Source: a virus. From it: a stretch of DNA of 32,503 nucleotides. This document shows, in pieces, positions 7,554-15,957 of this stretch; the first letter of the stretch is position 1; each line of letters starts with the position of its first letter. The notes below the pieces were generated by a model that did no database searches, was not told the origin of the DNA, and saw nothing but the letters and a program-made list of their open reading frames with translations. The DNA lies in the IMG/VR virus record IMGVR_UViG_3300027747_001521, positions 1 through 32,503 of that record. The stretch is one strand, 5' to 3'. Both the position numbers and the translations under genes were made by a program.

Positions 7554-8173
7554 TGTCCGACTTTTGCTTAATGGCTCCTAAGGGCAGTGGGTATTCAACA
7601 GCACCATTTTACAATTTTGGATATGGGGATAACACCTTTGAAGAGTATTTAGCTAGTCCAGCTATTGTTAAGATCACGCCACAAATAGCTGGTAACTGGC
7701 TATACAATGTAAAAAAGCTGTCTATTTCAAATGCACAACAGTTTCAAGGCGATCCTGAGGGGGGCATATTAGTCGCTACAGGCACGGCTACTACGTCGCT
7801 CACTCAAAAAGACGTTGGTGCTATAGAGATTCAAGGCGGCATGATACGCCCTAGAACTAGCTGTATTTACATACCTGTCGAGGACGTATATTTTGAGACT
7901 TTATTCGGGTGGTCTATAGATGTTACATACTCAAGCTTTGAAGGTTACGGTGACTTTTACTTGCGTACCCCTCTCGGCACATTTTTGGGCCTTAGCTTTT
8001 TTATGTATAACGACGAGTTCTATGCATATTTTGGTGGTGGGTTTCCTAATTCAAGAATAGAGGTATCTATGAACCAGATTACAGTACGAGTGAACAGTAT
8101 ATACGCAGAGGCTAACTGGGTGGGAAGCACCGAAGTATTTACGATCTTGGAGACTCAATATCCCGTCGCGTAG
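7553..8173 (+). CDS. Beta-rich structural protein (206 aa)
   Basis: The protein is rich in Tyr, Phe, Gly and Thr with regular short strands (YSTAPFYNFGYGDNTFEEYL, FGWSIDVTYSSFEGYGDFYL, EFYAYFGGGFPN) and no recognisable motif. It is translationally coupled to the gene before it through TGATG. It is the last gene of the tail cluster before a new promoter at 8189. It may be a tail-tip or fibre-related structural protein; this rests on position and composition only. Confidence 0.5.
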   Translation: MSDFCLMAPKGSGYSTAPFYNFGYGDNTFEEYLASPAIVKITPQIAGNWLYNVKKLSISNAQQFQGDPEGGILVATGTATTSLTQKDVGAIEIQGGMIRPRTSCIYIPVEDVYFETLFGWSIDVTYSSFEGYGDFYLRTPLGTFLGLSFFMYNDEFYAYFGGGFPNSRIEVSMNQITVRVNSIYAEANWVGSTEVFTILETQYPVA

Positions 8174-8188
8174 AAACCTTTTATTGAC

Positions 8189-8217
8189 TTGACTTTACCC
8201 AACTAACCCAATAATCT
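8189..8217 (+). promoter_or_regulatory. Sigma70-like promoter, near-leaderless
   Basis: TTGACT at 8189-8194, a 17-nt spacer and TAATCT at 8212-8217, then ATG at 8224, seven bases after the -10 box ends. A second overlapping TTGACT lies at 8184-8189. The spacing matches the promoter at 242-270 to the base. Confidence 0.55.
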
Positions 8218-8223
8218 CGCCTT

Positions 8224-8358
8224 ATGCCTGCTCCGACAACCAAATCAAAAAAGCAAGTTGCCTATCTCCTTTCAAAAGTTTCGCCCTTGACCAGTAAGGA
8301 ACAGACGAAACTTAAAGGCGAGTTGCATACGGGCAAGGTCAAAGTCGCAAAGAAATAA
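8224..8358 (+). CDS. Small basic phage protein (44 aa)
   Basis: The product is Lys-rich (14 lysines in MPAPTTKSKKQVAYLLSK... to GKVKVAKK) and has one predicted helix. It resembles the many short Lys-rich phage proteins beginning MPAP/MPAK with a KKQ segment, whose role is unknown. The ATG sits at the predicted transcription start, and the stop is three bases before the next gene's ATG. Its basic charge would suit nucleic-acid or virion-core binding, which is only inference. Confidence 0.6.
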   Translation: MPAPTTKSKKQVAYLLSKVSPLTSKEQTKLKGELHTGKVKVAKK

Positions 8359-8361
8359 TTG

Positions 8362-9303
8362 ATGCCTGCTTATACCTTAAATCAACTTGCGCCGATGCTC
8401 GACAAATACGTCGAGCCTGAAGCCGATTTCAGGCTAAGCCTTAATCAGGTTTTGGCACGCATTTACAACATGGGGATCTACCGTGACCTCACCGTGCAGT
8501 ACAGCCTGCCTGTTGTTGACGGTTGCATCACGCTGCCAGATGATGCTGACTCTATATTGCACACGATGGTTGACGGCTTTCCTGTCCCTGTCCGTTCGCT
8601 ATGGCACGACTTCAAATCAATTGGGATTGGCAACTTATCTGTCAATCCGACGATCCAATGGGGTCTGATTGATGCTGGATATGCGCCGACGAAACAACTC
8701 TTTGATGCCGCCGTCTCTACTCTATTCATTGTATCCGCATCTGGATCAAGCGTCGTGCGTACTTTTTCCGACACTGATGGTAGCAACATTACTGTAGTAG
8801 GAAGTGATGGAGATCAGTTTTATACTGGTACTCTAGCCACGTCCCCATTCCGTATCACCTTTAGCACTCCTATTACGAGTATCGTCAGCATTCAATTTGA
8901 CGCGTTTAACGGGATGTTTGATTTACGCACGACAGCCAATGACGCAGATACTACAATCGCAACCATCGGGCCTGACAGCGGAGTAACTCGCTATCGTCGT
9001 TTCCGCATCAACGGATCAGTCGATGGAAAAACGGTAGTACACGTTCTTTGCAAACGTAAATTCCAATTGCTTCAGAATGATAATGACATCGTGTACGTTG
9101 GAAACATTGGCGCGATTAAGCAAGGACTCTTAGGCAGTTTGATGGAAGACAACGCTGACATCGAACGCGCTCAGTACCACTGGAATCAGTGTATGCTCTT
9201 AATGGAAGAGGAAGCTAATTCCAGTAGGGGGGCAGCGGTTCCTCGCCTCAACATCGACCCATACGGAACAGGTATGCAGAGTCGTATGTTCCAAATCTAC
9301 TAA
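8362..9303 (+). CDS. Neck/tail structural protein (313 aa)
   Basis: I chose the ATG at 8362 over the in-frame TTG three bases earlier. The N-terminal 60 residues resemble a recurrent phage structural module: a helix (LNQVLARIYNMGIYRDL) followed by a strand pair ending ITLPDDADSILHTMVDGFPVPVRSLW, split here by conserved Asp/Pro turns. A central beta region and a late helical pair (IKQGLLGSLMEDNADIERAQYHWNQCMLLMEEE, interrupted by acidic residues) follow. Proteins of this layout lie among head-tail connector and tail genes in uncultured podoviruses. The TAATG overlap couples it to the nuclease gene. Confidence 0.55.
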   Translation: MPAYTLNQLAPMLDKYVEPEADFRLSLNQVLARIYNMGIYRDLTVQYSLPVVDGCITLPDDADSILHTMVDGFPVPVRSLWHDFKSIGIGNLSVNPTIQWGLIDAGYAPTKQLFDAAVSTLFIVSASGSSVVRTFSDTDGSNITVVGSDGDQFYTGTLATSPFRITFSTPITSIVSIQFDAFNGMFDLRTTANDADTTIATIGPDSGVTRYRRFRINGSVDGKTVVHVLCKRKFQLLQNDNDIVYVGNIGAIKQGLLGSLMEDNADIERAQYHWNQCMLLMEEEANSSRGAAVPRLNIDPYGTGMQSRMFQIY

Positions 9304-9830
9304 TGAAAATTGTTAAGCCTTCAGACGCGCAACGCAAAGTTGCACGCGCTGATTCAAAACAGATGGGTGTTTTGCGTAATTCTTTTTCGCGAGGCGGGGG
9401 CAACGAGATCGGTATGATGGGCGAGGTACTCGTTCAGGAACTGATTGGAGGTGATCGCGTCGGTGCGACCTGCTTTGCCTACGATCTCATTCTTCCTAAT
9501 GGCGTTACCGTCGATGTCAAGACCACTAAGGCAGCAGCCGTCCCGCAAGCCCATTATGTCGCTCGTGTGTACGGTAGTGAGGATGACAAGGAAAAGCTGT
9601 GTAGCAAATGTAATGTTTACTATTTCGTTAGGTGTAACCAACAATTGACCTTAGCGACGATTGTCGGCTGGTTGCCTGCTCGTGAGTTCATTGAGCGTGC
9701 CCTCTTCCTACCAAAAGGCAACGTGGACCCGAACGATGGAAAACTTTCCTTTGCCGACGAGTTCACGTTGCCTATTTCAGAACTTCACGCGCCAACGGTT
9801 AAGGTGACGAAGAAGCGGTTGGGGATTTAG
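9303..9830 (+). CDS. PD-(D/E)XK superfamily nuclease
   Basis: The 175-residue protein has the core pattern Glu41 (GMMGEVLVQEL), Asp61 (AYDLIL) and Asp71-Val-Lys73 (VDVKTTK), which is the usual metal-binding and catalytic arrangement of restriction-endonuclease-like folds. Cys100, Cys103 and Cys111 could bind a metal. It may trim, resolve or degrade DNA, but the substrate is unknown. It lies at the end of a plus-strand unit of structural genes, and its TAG overlaps the TAA of the convergent primase-helicase gene. Apart from the nuclease core I cannot assign a subfamily. Confidence 0.7.
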   Translation: MKIVKPSDAQRKVARADSKQMGVLRNSFSRGGGNEIGMMGEVLVQELIGGDRVGATCFAYDLILPNGVTVDVKTTKAAAVPQAHYVARVYGSEDDKEKLCSKCNVYYFVRCNQQLTLATIVGWLPAREFIERALFLPKGNVDPNDGKLSFADEFTLPISELHAPTVKVTKKRLGI

Positions 9831-11986
9831 AAGTCCCCCCCTTTGTCAATATCGAAGTCTTTCGATAAGTCAATCTCCCAAACCTTACCGCCCCCATCGC
9901 CTCTGCTTCGTACAGGACGGATGGTCTTGTTGTGCTTGCTAACTTCTTCAAGCACGGTCATGCCGCGACGGACGAACTCAAGGTTATTGCTGTTGCCGAC
10001 ACTGCGACCGCCGTTTGCATCATGGAGCACAACGGTAAACTCAGTGAGCGTACCCCTCCACTTTGGCTTGTCGGTATGGTCACGCACCTTCTTCGCAAAG
10101 AATTCCACCATTTCAGCAATTGCTGAACGTGAGCTATTATCGTAAGCTGCCGCTTCAATAAACGAGTCGATGTAGGTCTTTACGCCAAACCGACTGGAAT
10201 CCTTCACCTCTAACGGTGCTTGCCAATCCAGTAGCCACCTCAAGAAGAAGGGCAACTCAGTGGCGATGGTGTTCTCCACAAACTCGTTGGAGCCGAACTT
10301 TACCTTGTGCCCTGCATTGATACGAAGTGCGATGATCTTGTCTCGGTTGCTACTATCCAAAGATGGCAGTGCCGCAAGGGAGTTCGCATCGAGATTCAAG
10401 GACATCATCACTCTACCAGACCACGGAAGCGGGATAGCATCAGCGTACTTTGCATGATACTCAAGCCGTGGATTGGCGACGCAACGCTTCGTAAGTTCGA
10501 CAAACTTGCGCTGATCGGCGTAAGTTGCAGCAGCGGTCTGGTCGTCAATAACCCATGCGGCAGATCCACAAAGGTCACGGTTGAAGTTCGTCTTGCCTGA
10601 CAGGTAGTCCGAAGCGTCACTAAATCCGCCGACTGATGCACCAATAATCTTGTTTGTCAGTAGCGTCTTGCCGTGGCCCGTTGGTCCTAAGAGGATGAAC
10701 AGTTGCCCTTGATCGAGTCGGTGATTCAAGATTGCCGCGTACAAGCGTTGATACCATGCGAGGAAATACGGCAGCGTTGAATTACCTTTGTCATCGTCTG
10801 CGAAGAACGGGATAACGAACTGATGAATCCACGGCCAGTTTGCAGGATCGCCGTTGTCAGCAGGCTGGATAGGCGTTGCCCTACAGTTGTTGAGAATCTT
10901 GCGACCGTTGAAGCTCACCACTCGATCCTTAGAAAACACGACAGGCGCGACTTCTTCCACACGGCAGTCGTTTGAGATGGACAAGATTGCCTGCTCAATC
11001 TCAGAGATCGGCTGGTTCTTCTTAGGTCTGGGGCTGAAGCCAACCTTACGGAGTTCCAGAATAAGCTGGTCCTTCGGGATTGCTACAGGCCCACCACCTA
11101 AGATCTTGTAGTAGCTCTTGCCGTTGAACCAATACTGGTCAATGAGATTGGACAACTTCTTCTCCTCAAACTTGTCAAGGAACTGCTTGCCTAAGATCTC
11201 ACGCCATGACGCAAACCCTTTACCTGCACGATCCGAGTAGCAGATCATGCCGTCCTCCCGCACCTGACAACCGTCACGATCAATGCCGTCGTCGATCCAG
11301 AACAACGGACCCCTTGCACCGATTACAAACTCGCCCTTCCAGCGATTAGGGAAGCGACTGAGTACTTCAGCAGCAATCTCGTCGAGCGGCACGTTGGTAT
11401 CCGAAGTCTTGATCGGCGTATCGTTTGCCGACTTGAGTAGGATAGTACGGGCGAAGCTAATCGGTATCTGGTCTCCGATCTTAGTCCAGTTCGTGCCTAT
11501 CTCAAAGTACTGAGAAGGCTTGAGGCTGGTCTTGTCGAACCCCCCTAAGAGCATTGAGGCTTTCAGCGCATCACACAACCGCTTTAGGAAAGCAGGTGCA
11601 AGATCAGCGGCGATAGGCAACGGCGAGTCGAACTCCCATACCAATCGGATGAAGCCCGAATAAGTCTTGGATCTCCATGTTGGCATTGGGGTGCCGTCAC
11701 AGCGGGTCTTCAGGATCTGATCTACGTTGTCCCAATCTACAGGAACGTCGTCGAAGTCTGCAACAAAGCCGTGTAGCTTATTAACAGGATTGTCAGTGCT
11801 AACGCGAGCAGAAGGCGCATCGCCCTCCGACATCGAATAGAAGCAATGGTCAGTAGTATCCTTCGCACACCACTCCCGATACTCCGCTTTGTTAGCGAAA
11901 GTCGGGCACTTGTAGTTGAGTACGGATAGATCGTCGGTTGATGACGTGGCGACAGCACGGTTGTTTTTGAGGTAGCGGTATTTCAT
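9827..11986 (-). CDS. Primase-helicase: AEP-like primase plus SF3-type helicase
   Basis: The N-terminal region contains HGFVADFDD (Asp77, Asp79), which matches the catalytic DxD of archaeo-eukaryotic primases, followed by SGFIRLVWEF near residue 110. The C-terminal ATPase has Walker A GPTGHGKT at 434-441 and Walker B WVIDD around 478-482, as in D5/superfamily 3 phage helicases. The protein would synthesise primers and unwind DNA at the fork with the polymerase encoded just upstream. Length (719 aa) suits a two-domain primase-helicase. Its ATG overlaps the polymerase TGA. It is the last gene of the early operon, with no terminator before the opposing nuclease gene. Confidence 0.85.
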   Translation of the reverse strand: MKYRYLKNNRAVATSSTDDLSVLNYKCPTFANKAEYREWCAKDTTDHCFYSMSEGDAPSARVSTDNPVNKLHGFVADFDDVPVDWDNVDQILKTRCDGTPMPTWRSKTYSGFIRLVWEFDSPLPIAADLAPAFLKRLCDALKASMLLGGFDKTSLKPSQYFEIGTNWTKIGDQIPISFARTILLKSANDTPIKTSDTNVPLDEIAAEVLSRFPNRWKGEFVIGARGPLFWIDDGIDRDGCQVREDGMICYSDRAGKGFASWREILGKQFLDKFEEKKLSNLIDQYWFNGKSYYKILGGGPVAIPKDQLILELRKVGFSPRPKKNQPISEIEQAILSISNDCRVEEVAPVVFSKDRVVSFNGRKILNNCRATPIQPADNGDPANWPWIHQFVIPFFADDDKGNSTLPYFLAWYQRLYAAILNHRLDQGQLFILLGPTGHGKTLLTNKIIGASVGGFSDASDYLSGKTNFNRDLCGSAAWVIDDQTAAATYADQRKFVELTKRCVANPRLEYHAKYADAIPLPWSGRVMMSLNLDANSLAALPSLDSSNRDKIIALRINAGHKVKFGSNEFVENTIATELPFFLRWLLDWQAPLEVKDSSRFGVKTYIDSFIEAAAYDNSSRSAIAEMVEFFAKKVRDHTDKPKWRGTLTEFTVVLHDANGGRSVGNSNNLEFVRRGMTVLEEVSKHNKTIRPVRSRGDGGGKVWEIDLSKDFDIDKGGDF

Positions 11987-13755
11987 TTGGAGTAGAGATC
12001 TAAGATGTGCCCTTCAGCGGCAACTGGAATATCGGGAATCCATGACGGTGCTGTGTGCATGATTCCGAGGATGTCAGCGAGTGCTTGCTCTGCGTTTTCT
12101 TCAGGAACCTCGCAGACCATTTCATCGTGTACGTGGAGGATTACAGGATAACCAGCAGCGTCAACCCGTAACATCATGTCGGAGAAAATATCTCGTGCTA
12201 ATGCTTGAGACATATTTTCGGTAAGCACGCCGCCCCAGATGGCGAAGTCTCTCATCTGCCCGTTACGGACTAGCTTGCCGATATAGCGGAAGCGGTTGGT
12301 TTGCCCCAACTCTTTCATCCGCTTTAACGTGCCGTAGCGCATTGACCTGCCAGAAGGAAGCTCCAACTCAAACGGCTCACCTAAGGTATAAGCCATTGCC
12401 ATATCCTGATCAAGACTACGCCAGTACTTGACGACAGACGACATCCTATCACGATAGGTCTTGACCGCTATCTCAGCTTCTGCCATCGGCATATTGCTGA
12501 ATGCTGAGAACTTGTTTGGTCCCATCCCGAATCCACAGCCCAAAATTATTGACTTGACCTTCTGTCTTAGCTCCTTACTGAAGTCTCTAAGTTGTCCGTT
12601 AGCAGGATCATGCAAGCCTAACAATACACCGAATGCGTGGTAGATGTCTTCAGACTCACGGATAAGATCAAGGGCTTTTTGGTCCTTTGCCAGCCAGCAA
12701 AGCGTACGTACTTCGATCTGCGAAAGGTCAGCTACGATCAGCTTGTAGCCCTCTTTTGGCTTGATCATATGGCGGAAGTTCACGCCGAACATAGGATCAC
12801 GAGGCAAATTCTGAAGGTTCAGGTTACCGCCACTACCGCTAAAGCGAGCCGTAGGGTTTGCACCGCAATACATGAGACCGCCATAGTACCTGCCGTCTGG
12901 CATTGTGCCTGCATCGAAAGCCTCTAGCTTACGAAGAAACGCGTTGATGCGGCGGTAGCTTTGCACAGCACGCGCCCAAGGACAGGCTTGCTGGTGGGCG
13001 GCGAACCACTTGTCAGCTTCATCGCTATCTTGTGCGAGTGATGCTGGCGGTTCAATCCCTTGCTTGCGGCACTGTTCGTTAAATGCTTTGCGTGATAACG
13101 GAGTATAGTCTGCGATCCACGGGATGCTTTGCTCTGCCTCAAATAGTTCTGTTTTGATTTGGCTTAGATTCTTCTGCAACAGATCAGTGTCAATTGGCAA
13201 GCCGCGCTGACCTACCTTTCGGTTCAGGTGACTGATCTTACGTTCGGTCTCAGACCATCTGTCTGACAACTCTTGCCATAATCTCAAGCAGAGTTCAGCG
13301 TCCTTAATCGCATACTCCGTGACCTCTTTCTTGAAGTCGTCGGTCATGCCATCCCACTGCTTGCCCTTCATGTTGTCACGAGTGGTCTTCGTGATCTCAG
13401 TACCGAAGACCGATGCCGTAGCGTTCTTGAGGGAACGCGGCAGACCTAAGAATGCTGTCATGTCAGCGGTGCAATGCCATTCAGCAGGACTGCACGACTT
13501 GAACCAGCCCACCTCCACACCGTATAGGTAGAGGCTTTCGTCGAACGATGCGTTGTGGGACAACACACGATTGCCCGTAAGTATCGAAAAGTCAAAATCG
13601 TCGGGATGTCCAGCGAAACGGAACCCGTCATCTCCAGCAATAGTTATCATGTAGGCATCGAACTGAGGATGAGAAAAATATCCTCTAGGGCCAAGGGTTG
13701 TGATGGAGCATTCTCCATCGTAGTAAGACTCCCAATCGAGGGCGTAAGTTTTCAT
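11983..13755 (-). CDS. Family A DNA polymerase with 3'-5' exonuclease
   Basis: From the ATG at 13755 the protein has 590 residues. Exonuclease motifs are Asp7-x-Glu9 (LDWES), Asp72 in HNASFD and Asp152 in YAIKD. Polymerase motif A is VADLSQIE (Asp343), motif B is RQKVKSIILGCGFG and motif C is HVHDE (His543-Asp544). It replicates the phage genome. In motif B the residue equivalent to E. coli Pol I Phe762 is Leu405, and the Tyr766 equivalent is Phe. No 5'-nuclease domain is present, as in other phage polymerases. An in-frame ATG 42 bases upstream lies in the loop of a long hairpin and would add 14 residues; the shorter start gives the usual N-terminus. Confidence 0.95.
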   Translation of the reverse strand: MKTYALDWESYYDGECSITTLGPRGYFSHPQFDAYMITIAGDDGFRFAGHPDDFDFSILTGNRVLSHNASFDESLYLYGVEVGWFKSCSPAEWHCTADMTAFLGLPRSLKNATASVFGTEITKTTRDNMKGKQWDGMTDDFKKEVTEYAIKDAELCLRLWQELSDRWSETERKISHLNRKVGQRGLPIDTDLLQKNLSQIKTELFEAEQSIPWIADYTPLSRKAFNEQCRKQGIEPPASLAQDSDEADKWFAAHQQACPWARAVQSYRRINAFLRKLEAFDAGTMPDGRYYGGLMYCGANPTARFSGSGGNLNLQNLPRDPMFGVNFRHMIKPKEGYKLIVADLSQIEVRTLCWLAKDQKALDLIRESEDIYHAFGVLLGLHDPANGQLRDFSKELRQKVKSIILGCGFGMGPNKFSAFSNMPMAEAEIAVKTYRDRMSSVVKYWRSLDQDMAMAYTLGEPFELELPSGRSMRYGTLKRMKELGQTNRFRYIGKLVRNGQMRDFAIWGGVLTENMSQALARDIFSDMMLRVDAAGYPVILHVHDEMVCEVPEENAEQALADILGIMHTAPSWIPDIPVAAEGHILDLYSK

Positions 13756-13776
13756 TTTAGTATGTGGGCATAAAGG

Positions 13777-13817
13777 AACCTCACACGCTACACTCATTCA
13801 GTGTAGCGTGTGAGGTT
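13777..13817 (-). promoter_or_regulatory. Perfect 17-18 bp hairpin in polymerase leader
   Basis: The arms are 13777-13793 and 13801-13817, perfectly complementary over 17 bp, and extend to 18 bp with a 5-base loop if 13794 pairs with 13800. On the minus strand the loop holds an ATG in frame with the polymerase, and the canonical ATG follows 22 bases after the stem. No run of T follows on either strand, so it does not look like an intrinsic terminator. Candidate roles are translational control of the polymerase, RNase processing or a binding site. Confidence 0.75.
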
Positions 13818-13826
13818 GGTGTAGTG

Positions 13827-14060
13827 TTACTCAGGGTCTAGTTCAAAATCCAACTGTTCAACAATTGGGTTTGCGATGCGGATTCGATCCATCTCGTTGT
13901 CAATTGCTTGAATAACGAGTTGCAGCGAAGACTTCTGGAATTGAACTTCCTCAATCTGGTTGTTCAACCCTTTGATGTTTTCATCAATAGTCTTCAGGAC
14001 TGCACGAATTGAATCGGCTTCACGCTTGAGGATCGACAGTGGATTAGGTAGAGCTTCCAT
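13827..14060 (-). CDS. Small coiled-coil protein in replication operon (77 aa)
   Basis: From about residue 10 to 60 the sequence is a heptad-rich helix (ILKREADSIRAVLKTIDENI then LNNQIEEVQFQKSSLQLVIQ), followed by an acidic tail ending ELDPE. It is coupled by TAATG to the candidate ssDNA-binding gene upstream and lies immediately before the polymerase leader hairpin. It may be an oligomerisation or adaptor subunit of the replication machinery. No family is recognised. Confidence 0.65.
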   Translation of the reverse strand: MEALPNPLSILKREADSIRAVLKTIDENIKGLNNQIEEVQFQKSSLQLVIQAIDNEMDRIRIANPIVEQLDFELDPE

Positions 14061-14782
14061 TAGTTTGATCCTTTCTTTGCGCGGTTAGCAAATTCAATCG
14101 CTTCAGCAGGTACTTCGTTCTTCGTGATGGCAAGCGTTGGCACATACCAGCTATACTTGCCTTTCGACATAAGTTCAGTACCGAAGTTCCAGAAGCGGGA
14201 AGCAACTGAGATTGCGGGATTGAACGTCTGGAAGGTGAATAGACGCTTGTAGGTCAAGCGATACGCATCCTTCTGAACGGTGATACGACCAATCTGGTAG
14301 TTGGTATCTCCGATTGGGTAGGGGAATAGGCTGTCGTCGTCTCCTGTCTGTGGGATCAGGAGAATGATTTCAGCAAACTCGATTACTTCGTAGTTGCTAT
14401 CAGACGCAATGTCCTTAGCTTCCGACTCTGAAGACACAATCTTTGGGATATAGTCTTCGCCGAACGGCACGTTCTCCTTCCACTTCTTAATCGCTCCTAC
14501 CACAATGACTTGAGCTTTTTGTTCAGCTTCAAGCAACACGGAGTCTTGGTCAATGACCACTGCTCCGATTGGTCCCTTGATCTCCGACATCTTTTGGATG
14601 ACGTTAAGTCGAGGGTAGTCGATGTCTTGCGTAGAGAACGCAAGGCTATTGTTGATTGGCGCGACCGCCAATGTTTCGGTTTCTACTACTTGCACATCAG
14701 TGCTTTCTTTTTTACTACTCATGGTTTCTGTTTTCTGGTTTACGATTGGTTGTTGCGTATGCTTACTAGCGGGGACAACCAT
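14060..14782 (-). CDS. Candidate single-stranded DNA-binding or replication accessory protein
   Basis: The product is 240 residues from the ATG at 14782, which is preceded by GGGAG, one of the few Shine-Dalgarno-like sites here. An internal ATG at 14722 (MSSKKES) is an alternative. The N-terminal 50 residues are Ser/Thr/Glu-rich and probably disordered. The body begins DIDYPRLNVIQKMSEIKG, resembling phage proteins with a PRLxxxQ entry to an OB-like beta domain, and ends with Lys-rich helices. Its position between the RecB-like nuclease and polymerase supports an ssDNA-binding role. There is no diagnostic acidic C-terminal tail, so the call is tentative. Confidence 0.45.
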   Translation of the reverse strand: MVVPASKHTQQPIVNQKTETMSSKKESTDVQVVETETLAVAPINNSLAFSTQDIDYPRLNVIQKMSEIKGPIGAVVIDQDSVLLEAEQKAQVIVVGAIKKWKENVPFGEDYIPKIVSSESEAKDIASDSNYEVIEFAEIILLIPQTGDDDSLFPYPIGDTNYQIGRITVQKDAYRLTYKRLFTFQTFNPAISVASRFWNFGTELMSKGKYSWYVPTLAITKNEVPAEAIEFANRAKKGSN

Positions 14783-14796
14783 AACTCCCGATTACC

Positions 14797-15957
14797 TCAT
14801 TTGGAGGAAAGTGTGTATCGCGTCTTGCCTACTTCAACGATGCCAAGATCAATAGCTTCTTTTTCAAAGCTGTCAACGACAAAAGATTTTTTTCCTTTCG
14901 GAGCCTTTTCGTGCAAGACCTTAGAGAGTTGGTTAAGCGTCAAGTCGGCAGCTTCAATGACTTCAGTCAAGTCTAATCCGTGGCGTACTGCAAGCTGTGC
15001 GAGATAGTTTTTCTCTTTGGTTTTCTTGAGGGCACCCATTGACTTGAGCCGAAGTGTTTCAAACTCGATGCCATCGTGAGCCATTCCTGTAGCCTTAAAC
15101 TTGATGCCTGCTGCCCAGTTCTCTACGATCTTAGCGACAATGTAGAGTTTCTCGATAGTCTCTATATCTTCAACCTCACCAGAAGCGATAGGGCCATCAG
15201 GCAAAAGATCAGGACGATAGCGACGAGCAACCTCAATGGCAACTGCACCTAATGCTGGACAGTGTTCTTCGTGCTGACAGAAGCGGCAGTTGACTGAAGG
15301 GTTAAGGTCGTCAAGATCAATTGTCTTGTTGCCCCATTTAGGACGTGTCGTTTCGGCGGCACTAACGACCTTGCTGATTCGGTCGCGTAGAGTCCCCATC
15401 TCGCTGCGCTCAAAGGTTCCGTTAATCACACCCCCATTACGGGGAACAAGGAAAGCAAAGTGGACAGTCTGGATGTCTGGGAAGGTTTGGAACACGCCAA
15501 GGGTGTACGCCATTGCTTGCCAGTTTTCACGCGGTGGGTCGATCTTGCTGATTCCTGTTTTGTAGTCGGCCACAAGAGCAACTAACCCATCCGTGGCGAC
15601 GATGTCGCAAGTCCCGAAGGTCGGGGTCTTCGCATCAAGATCCAGAGTTAGCCGCATCTCACGAAGAATGGCTACTCCCTCAGTCCCGCCGTAAACGCAC
15701 TGGAAGATCTCCTCCTCATCCTTGAGGAGGTGTTCGTAGATCTCTAGCTCTTCGTCACTCTGCAAAGCAGATGGGTTGCGTACTTCAAGTGCTTCATGGA
15801 TACGTGTGCCCATTTCGGCAGCGGGATTACTACCTTCCTTGCCGTGGTATCCTGCACAGATGGAGTAGTATTTGAGGCTTGATGGGCCGAACTCAGCATG
15901 TGCTCGTTCGGAGTGGTCTACGGTTTCAATGTTCATGGTGTCGGTTTCAATGTTCAT
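14797..15957 (-). CDS. RecB/Cas4-like PD-(D/E)XK exonuclease with Fe-S type cysteines
   Basis: Core motifs appear in order: His54 (TRIHEALE), Asp118 (GTCDIV), Asp131-Tyr-Lys133 (VADYKTG) and Gln147 (NWQAMAY). Cys34 near the N-terminus plus Cys224, Cys227 and Cys233 (CRFCQHEEHC) form the arrangement that holds a 4Fe-4S cluster in AddB, Cas4 and related phage nucleases. The enzyme probably degrades or resects DNA during replication or recombination. The first ATG overlaps the helicase TGA (ATGA). A second in-frame ATG 21 bases later arises from a tandem duplication. Placement next to a helicase suggests the two cooperate. Confidence 0.85.
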   Translation of the reverse strand: MNIETDTMNIETVDHSERAHAEFGPSSLKYYSICAGYHGKEGSNPAAEMGTRIHEALEVRNPSALQSDEELEIYEHLLKDEEEIFQCVYGGTEGVAILREMRLTLDLDAKTPTFGTCDIVATDGLVALVADYKTGISKIDPPRENWQAMAYTLGVFQTFPDIQTVHFAFLVPRNGGVINGTFERSEMGTLRDRISKVVSAAETTRPKWGNKTIDLDDLNPSVNCRFCQHEEHCPALGAVAIEVARRYRPDLLPDGPIASGEVEDIETIEKLYIVAKIVENWAAGIKFKATGMAHDGIEFETLRLKSMGALKKTKEKNYLAQLAVRHGLDLTEVIEAADLTLNQLSKVLHEKAPKGKKSFVVDSFEKEAIDLGIVEVGKTRYTLSSK

